A stretch of DNA of 64,000 bases from Moryella indoligenes (GTDB taxonomy: Bacteria; Bacillota; Clostridia; Lachnospirales; Lachnospiraceae). The stretch's first letter is position 1, and the number at the start of each line of letters is the position of its first letter. Below, piece by piece: positions 61,176 through 64,000 of the stretch. The notes under the pieces were generated by a model. That model saw nothing but the letters and a program-made list of their open reading frames with translations, was not told the origin of the DNA and did no database searches. The position numbers were made by a program, and so were the translations under genes. The stretch is taken from positions 88,861 through 152,860 of the forward strand of contig NZ_JAUSTO010000007.1 of NCBI RefSeq assembly GCF_030812885.1, read 5' to 3'.

Positions 61176-61595
61176 TTGAGGAATATCTGGACGGGTGTGC
61201 TGCTGCTTTCTGCGCTGCTATGCGTATGGTTCTCAGGCTGCGGACACAGGAAAGGCGAGACAAAAGAGGCAGAGGGGGAGATGGGGTACACGAAGATATC
61301 ACAGAAGGAAGCAAAGGAGCTTATGGACAGCGGGGAGGAGATCGTCATTCTCGACGTCCGCACAGAGGAGGAGTACGCCATGGGGCATATTCCTCGGGCT
61401 ATATGCATTTCCCACGAGAGCATTGATGAGAGCGTGGAGCAGAAGCTTCCGGATAAGGAGATGAAGATACTGGTTTACTGCCGGAGCGGGCACCGCAGCG
61501 CGATTGCGGCGGAGAAGCTTGCGGAGCTGGGGTACAGGAAGGTACTGGATTTTGGCGGTATCATGAGCTGGAGCTACGAGGTGGTGAAGGACTGA
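61176..61595 (+). CDS. rhodanese-domain lipoprotein
   Basis: 139 residues. Signal peptide with lipobox WFSGCGHRKG (Cys about 22), so it is anchored on the outer face of the membrane. The rhodanese domain follows: VILDVRTEEEYAMGHIPRAI and the active loop VYCRSGHRSAIAAEKLAELG with the catalytic Cys. The CRSGHRS loop is of the sulfurtransferase type. The TTG start is preceded by GGAGGTGAAG. Possible role in extracellular sulfur or thiol chemistry. Confidence 0.9.
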   Translation: MRNIWTGVLLLSALLCVWFSGCGHRKGETKEAEGEMGYTKISQKEAKELMDSGEEIVILDVRTEEEYAMGHIPRAICISHESIDESVEQKLPDKEMKILVYCRSGHRSAIAAEKLAELGYRKVLDFGGIMSWSYEVVKD

Positions 61596-61670
61596 AGCTT
61601 TTGGGTTTTTTGTTGTAATATATAAAAATGAGTTTGAGGGTATAAACAGGGAGCAGATGGAGGATGTCAT

Positions 61671-62270
61671 ATGAATATCGTGTGTCTTGATCTTGAGGGA
61701 GTTTTGGTACCTGAAATCTGGATTGCCTTTGCGGAGGCCAGCGGCATTCCTGAACTGAAGCGCACCACGCGCGATGAGCCGGACTATGATAAGCTGATGC
61801 GCTGGAGACTTGGCATACTGAAGGAGCATGGTCTGGGGCTTAAGGAGATACAGGAGACGATCGCGAAGATCGATCCGCTTCCGGGTGCGAGGGAGTTTCT
61901 GGATGAGCTTCGCTCCATAACCCAGGTCATCATCATCAGTGATACCTTTACGCAGTTTGCAACTCCGCTCATGAAGAAACTTGGCTGGCCGACGATATTC
62001 TGCAATTCACTCGAGGTTGCGGAGAGCGGTGAGATCACCGGTTTCCGCATGAGAATTGAGAACTCTAAGCTCACGACAGTGAAGGCTCTGCAGTCCATCG
62101 GTTATGAGACCATCGCCAGTGGAGACAGCTACAATGATCTGGGGATGATTCAGGCAAGCAAGGCGGGCTTTTTGTTCCGCAGCACGGAGCAGATCAAGAA
62201 GGATCATCCGGAGCTTCCGGCATATGAGAGCTATGCAGAGCTCATGGAGGGAATTCGAAGGGCGCTGTGA
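61671..62270 (+). CDS. thrH: phosphoserine phosphatase / homoserine phosphotransferase ThrH
   Basis: HAD-superfamily enzyme that removes phosphate from phosphoserine and can move it to homoserine. 199 residues with the ThrH-specific opening NIVCLDLEGVLVPEIWIAFA (Asp nucleophile in DLEGVL), RWRLGILKEHGLGLKEIQET, motif II IIISDTFTQFATPLM and motif IV SGDSYNDLGMIQASKAGF. It lacks the usual serB N-terminal ACT domain. GAGG precedes the ATG. A small hairpin at its stop acts as terminator. Confidence 0.93.
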   Translation: MNIVCLDLEGVLVPEIWIAFAEASGIPELKRTTRDEPDYDKLMRWRLGILKEHGLGLKEIQETIAKIDPLPGAREFLDELRSITQVIIISDTFTQFATPLMKKLGWPTIFCNSLEVAESGEITGFRMRIENSKLTTVKALQSIGYETIASGDSYNDLGMIQASKAGFLFRSTEQIKKDHPELPAYESYAELMEGIRRAL

Positions 62271-62282
62271 GGCGCCTTTTGA
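62261..62282 (+). terminator. terminator of thrH
   Basis: GGCGC and GCGCC around the stop codon TGA, then TTTT. Short but G+C rich. Confidence 0.55.
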
Positions 62283-62285
62283 ATT

Positions 62286-62316
62286 AAAAAAGAAGTCCTG
62301 TAAAATCAGGACTTCT
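62286..62316 (-). terminator. terminator of the tRNA-Gly gene
   Basis: On the minus strand AGAAGTCCTG and CAGGACTTCT form a ten-pair stem followed by six T bases. Confidence 0.75.
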
Positions 62317-62329
62317 ATCTGTTTAAGAG

Positions 62330-62400
62330 AGCAAGTGACGGGAATCGAACCCGCGTCCCAAGCTTGGGAAGCTTGTGTTCTACCATTGAACCACACCTGC
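62330..62400 (-). tRNA. tRNA-Gly (CCC anticodon)
   Basis: Minus-strand cloverleaf of 71 bases: acceptor GCAGGTG/CACTTGC with discriminator T, D-stem GTTC/GAAC, anticodon stem CAAGC/GCTTG with loop TTCCCAA (anticodon CCC), T-arm GCGGG-TTCGATT-CCCGT. CCA is not encoded. Confidence 0.94.
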
Positions 62401-62650
62401 AACGTTGATATTATATCCGAAAATTCCGGGTTTGTAAAGCAAAAGTGATGGCGAGATGAGAGCATATATAAAAACAGTCCAACGCGTATTCTGCCGGGAA
62501 AGGGGTATCAGTGTTAGAAAGAAGCAGGAGAAAAACAGGAGCAGAGTATAGCTGACCGGGATTATAGAAATCTTCTTAACAGCATGATCTTGTGCTTGAA
62601 TTATGTGCTGCGGCATGATAACATAAGCCTTGTCAGAGCGACAGACATAT

Positions 62651-62723
<73 letters not shown>

Positions 62724-62842
62724 TCTCGATAAAACCTCGCAAATACGTTGTTTCCCACGTGGAAATGCGGTTTGCGGGGCTTTTTATTGCCCAAAAACGG
62801 AGCGCAGAAACCGGAAAAAGGTACACGGAAACGGTGCATTTG

Positions 62843-63883
62843 TCACACGTGTGACACACTTATTTTTTGGAAGTAAGAATTGATCTTGTCTGTCTGCTTT
62901 TGCGTCTCTGTGTCAATGGTATTTCGATAAACGCGCTTCATCACATTATCGGAAGACCATCCGCCGCGCTGCATAATGTATTGATCGGGAATGCCGATCG
63001 CGTGCATAATGCTTGCCGAGTAATGCCGGAGATCATGAAAGCGGAAATGTGGACAGCCTGATTTTTTTTGTGCCCTCACAAATGAATTCGTTATGGAATG
63101 GATGGTACCTTTTATAATTTTGCCTTCTATTCCTTTTAATTTTTCTATTACGAATTCCGGCATTTCAACCGTTCTGTAGCTTCCATAAGTTTTTGGAGTT
63201 TTGATAACCATTTCATTATTTTGGTTGACCACTAACGCTTTGTTTATTCGGATGGAGTTGCCGACTATGTCTGTACTTTCTAGGGCGCAGATTTCAGATC
63301 GTCTTAATGTTCCGAATGCTGCTAAGAGAATAGCAATTTCTAAGTCGCGATTTTTTACCACGCTTAAAAGTTTTTTTATATCCTCATCTGAGGGACAATA
63401 GAGCTCCGGCTTTTTCTGCGCGGGAAGGGTGGCAGAAAGCTCTGCCGCCGGTTCAAAAAGCTGTATGGAAGCCTTCAAAAGTGCATAAGCGTTTCGCACT
63501 GTTTTAGGGGAAAGCTCTTGTGCTGTCATGTCACTTATCCATAGCTGTATATCTTTGGTGCTTACTTTTGATATATCTGCCTTGCTGATGGCAGAGGGGG
63601 TAATGCGGGCCGCCAAAAGGCTTTCATAGCCGTTTATAGTTGAGGGGGATAAAACCTCTGCTTTGGCGTCTATGTATCGTCTGACGGCCTCCTGCACTGT
63701 CAGAGCCGAGGGATTCTCTTCATCCGGGCGGTTGATAATCCACTGGGAGTATTTATATTCAGCTTCTGCACGCGTCGCACCGGTAAAAGACTTCATGATT
63801 CGTTTCCCTTCCGGAGTCTTTCCTACCTGTTTTTGAATGCGGATACTTCCTGATGGCAACCTACCTTTTACTTTTCTTGGCAT
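62843..63883 (-). CDS. tyrosine-type site-specific integrase
   Basis: A 346-residue phage/ICE integrase facing tRNA-Ala. AP2-like and SAM-like arm and core-binding domains (about 1-155) precede the catalytic domain with Arg in LLAAFGTLRRSEICALES, the His-x-x-Arg of HDLRHYSASIMHAIGIPDQY, GGWSSDNV, and the nucleophile Tyr in KRVYRNTIDT. No frameshift. GGAGG precedes the ATG. The rest of the element lies beyond the right edge. Confidence 0.95.
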   Translation of the reverse strand: MPRKVKGRLPSGSIRIQKQVGKTPEGKRIMKSFTGATRAEAEYKYSQWIINRPDEENPSALTVQEAVRRYIDAKAEVLSPSTINGYESLLAARITPSAISKADISKVSTKDIQLWISDMTAQELSPKTVRNAYALLKASIQLFEPAAELSATLPAQKKPELYCPSDEDIKKLLSVVKNRDLEIAILLAAFGTLRRSEICALESTDIVGNSIRINKALVVNQNNEMVIKTPKTYGSYRTVEMPEFVIEKLKGIEGKIIKGTIHSITNSFVRAQKKSGCPHFRFHDLRHYSASIMHAIGIPDQYIMQRGGWSSDNVMKRVYRNTIDTETQKQTDKINSYFQKISVSHV

Positions 63884-63933
63884 GATTTACCTCCTTTTTG
63901 GGTATAAAAAGAACACCCTTTTGACAGGATGCC

Positions 63934-63977
63934 CCGAAGATGATACTATGAGCTTGTTCAAGGCTGATCATCTTCGG
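63934..63977. repeat. inverted repeat upstream of the integrase
   Basis: CCGAAGATGAT and ATCATCTTCGG, 11 perfect pairs with a 22-base loop, about 50 bases upstream of the integrase start. It may be an operator or a leader hairpin of the element. Confidence 0.45.
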
Positions 63978-64000
63978 ATTATCAGTTTTCATTCCGCTTC

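Overview
The window is a piece of chromosome from an anaerobic, Gram-positive member of the Clostridia, most likely Lachnospiraceae. The evidence is the housekeeping content (SigA, QueH, a T-box before ileS, class III FBPase, the pyrF-pyrK-pyrD-pyrE and purE-purM-purN-purD order, a short clostridial-type flavodiiron protein) and a GC-rich core with Shine-Dalgarno sites of the AGGAGG type. A streptococcal-looking csbD gene, a surface protein resembling those of oral or mucosal Firmicutes, and a fluoride riboswitch would suit an oral or mucosal host. The genus cannot be fixed from this sequence alone; a Stomatobaculum-like organism is only a guess.

Layout. 1-3.2 kb: end of NAD synthetase, a TrmH-type rRNA/tRNA methyltransferase, a small membrane protein and BirA. 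3.2-8.0 kb: a nitrosative-stress locus. It has a divergent Crp/Fnr regulator, a broken DUF2249-like gene, a double cupin, a CxxC DUF1858 protein and Hcp, then a flavodiiron gene cut short by an IS110 remnant. 8.0-10.2 kb: rpoD and queH. 10.2-12.5 kb: an AT-rich patch with csbD, then an IS256-family element. 12.6-15.7 kb: intact flavodiiron protein, Mrp ATPase and a small (p)ppGpp synthetase. 15.8-28.8 kb: an acetyltransferase, the pyrimidine operon, VanZ and membrane proteins, an M29 aminopeptidase with a long N-terminal region, the purine genes and fbp. 28.8-30.4 kb: an AT-rich insert with an inverted-repeat element and two DUF4230 proteins. 30.5-33.6 kb: nudC, pncB and gpmA on the minus strand. 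33.7-39.8 kb: T-box-controlled ileS (type 2) and glycogen phosphorylase. 39.9-42.4 kb: molybdenum-related genes (MogA-MOSC fusion, modA, moaC). 42.7-49.1 kb: a secreted protein, tRNA-Pro, a small AT-rich insert, a HAD phosphatase, aminopeptidase P and a TrmA/RlmD methyltransferase.

49.1-58.2 kb is a low-GC mosaic of broken mobile DNA: CD1845, a DUF3793 pseudogene, a phage scrap, a multidrug-export fragment, a serine-recombinase C-terminus and an IS3 fragment. It surrounds two genes that look intact: a 1300-residue sortase-anchored surface protein and a CPA2 cation/proton antiporter preceded by a fluoride riboswitch with its own promoter and terminator. 58.2-62.4 kb returns to core-like genes (GNAT, DMT transporter, lipoprotein, rhodanese lipoprotein, ThrH, tRNA-Gly). 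At 62.65 kb tRNA-Ala is followed by a tyrosine integrase, which marks the left edge of an integrated element that runs off the window.

How the genes work together. The clearest module is NO/hydroxylamine defence: regulator, Hcp, DUF1858 and cupin, with one dead and one living flavodiiron gene close by. The most striking regulatory unit is the fluoride-responsive antiporter. I did not find a wholly new multi-gene system. The best candidates for new biology are the fluoride switch on a CPA2 antiporter in a decayed island, the possible class II operator of the hcp locus, the paired DUF4230 genes, and a shared upstream motif before two exported proteins.
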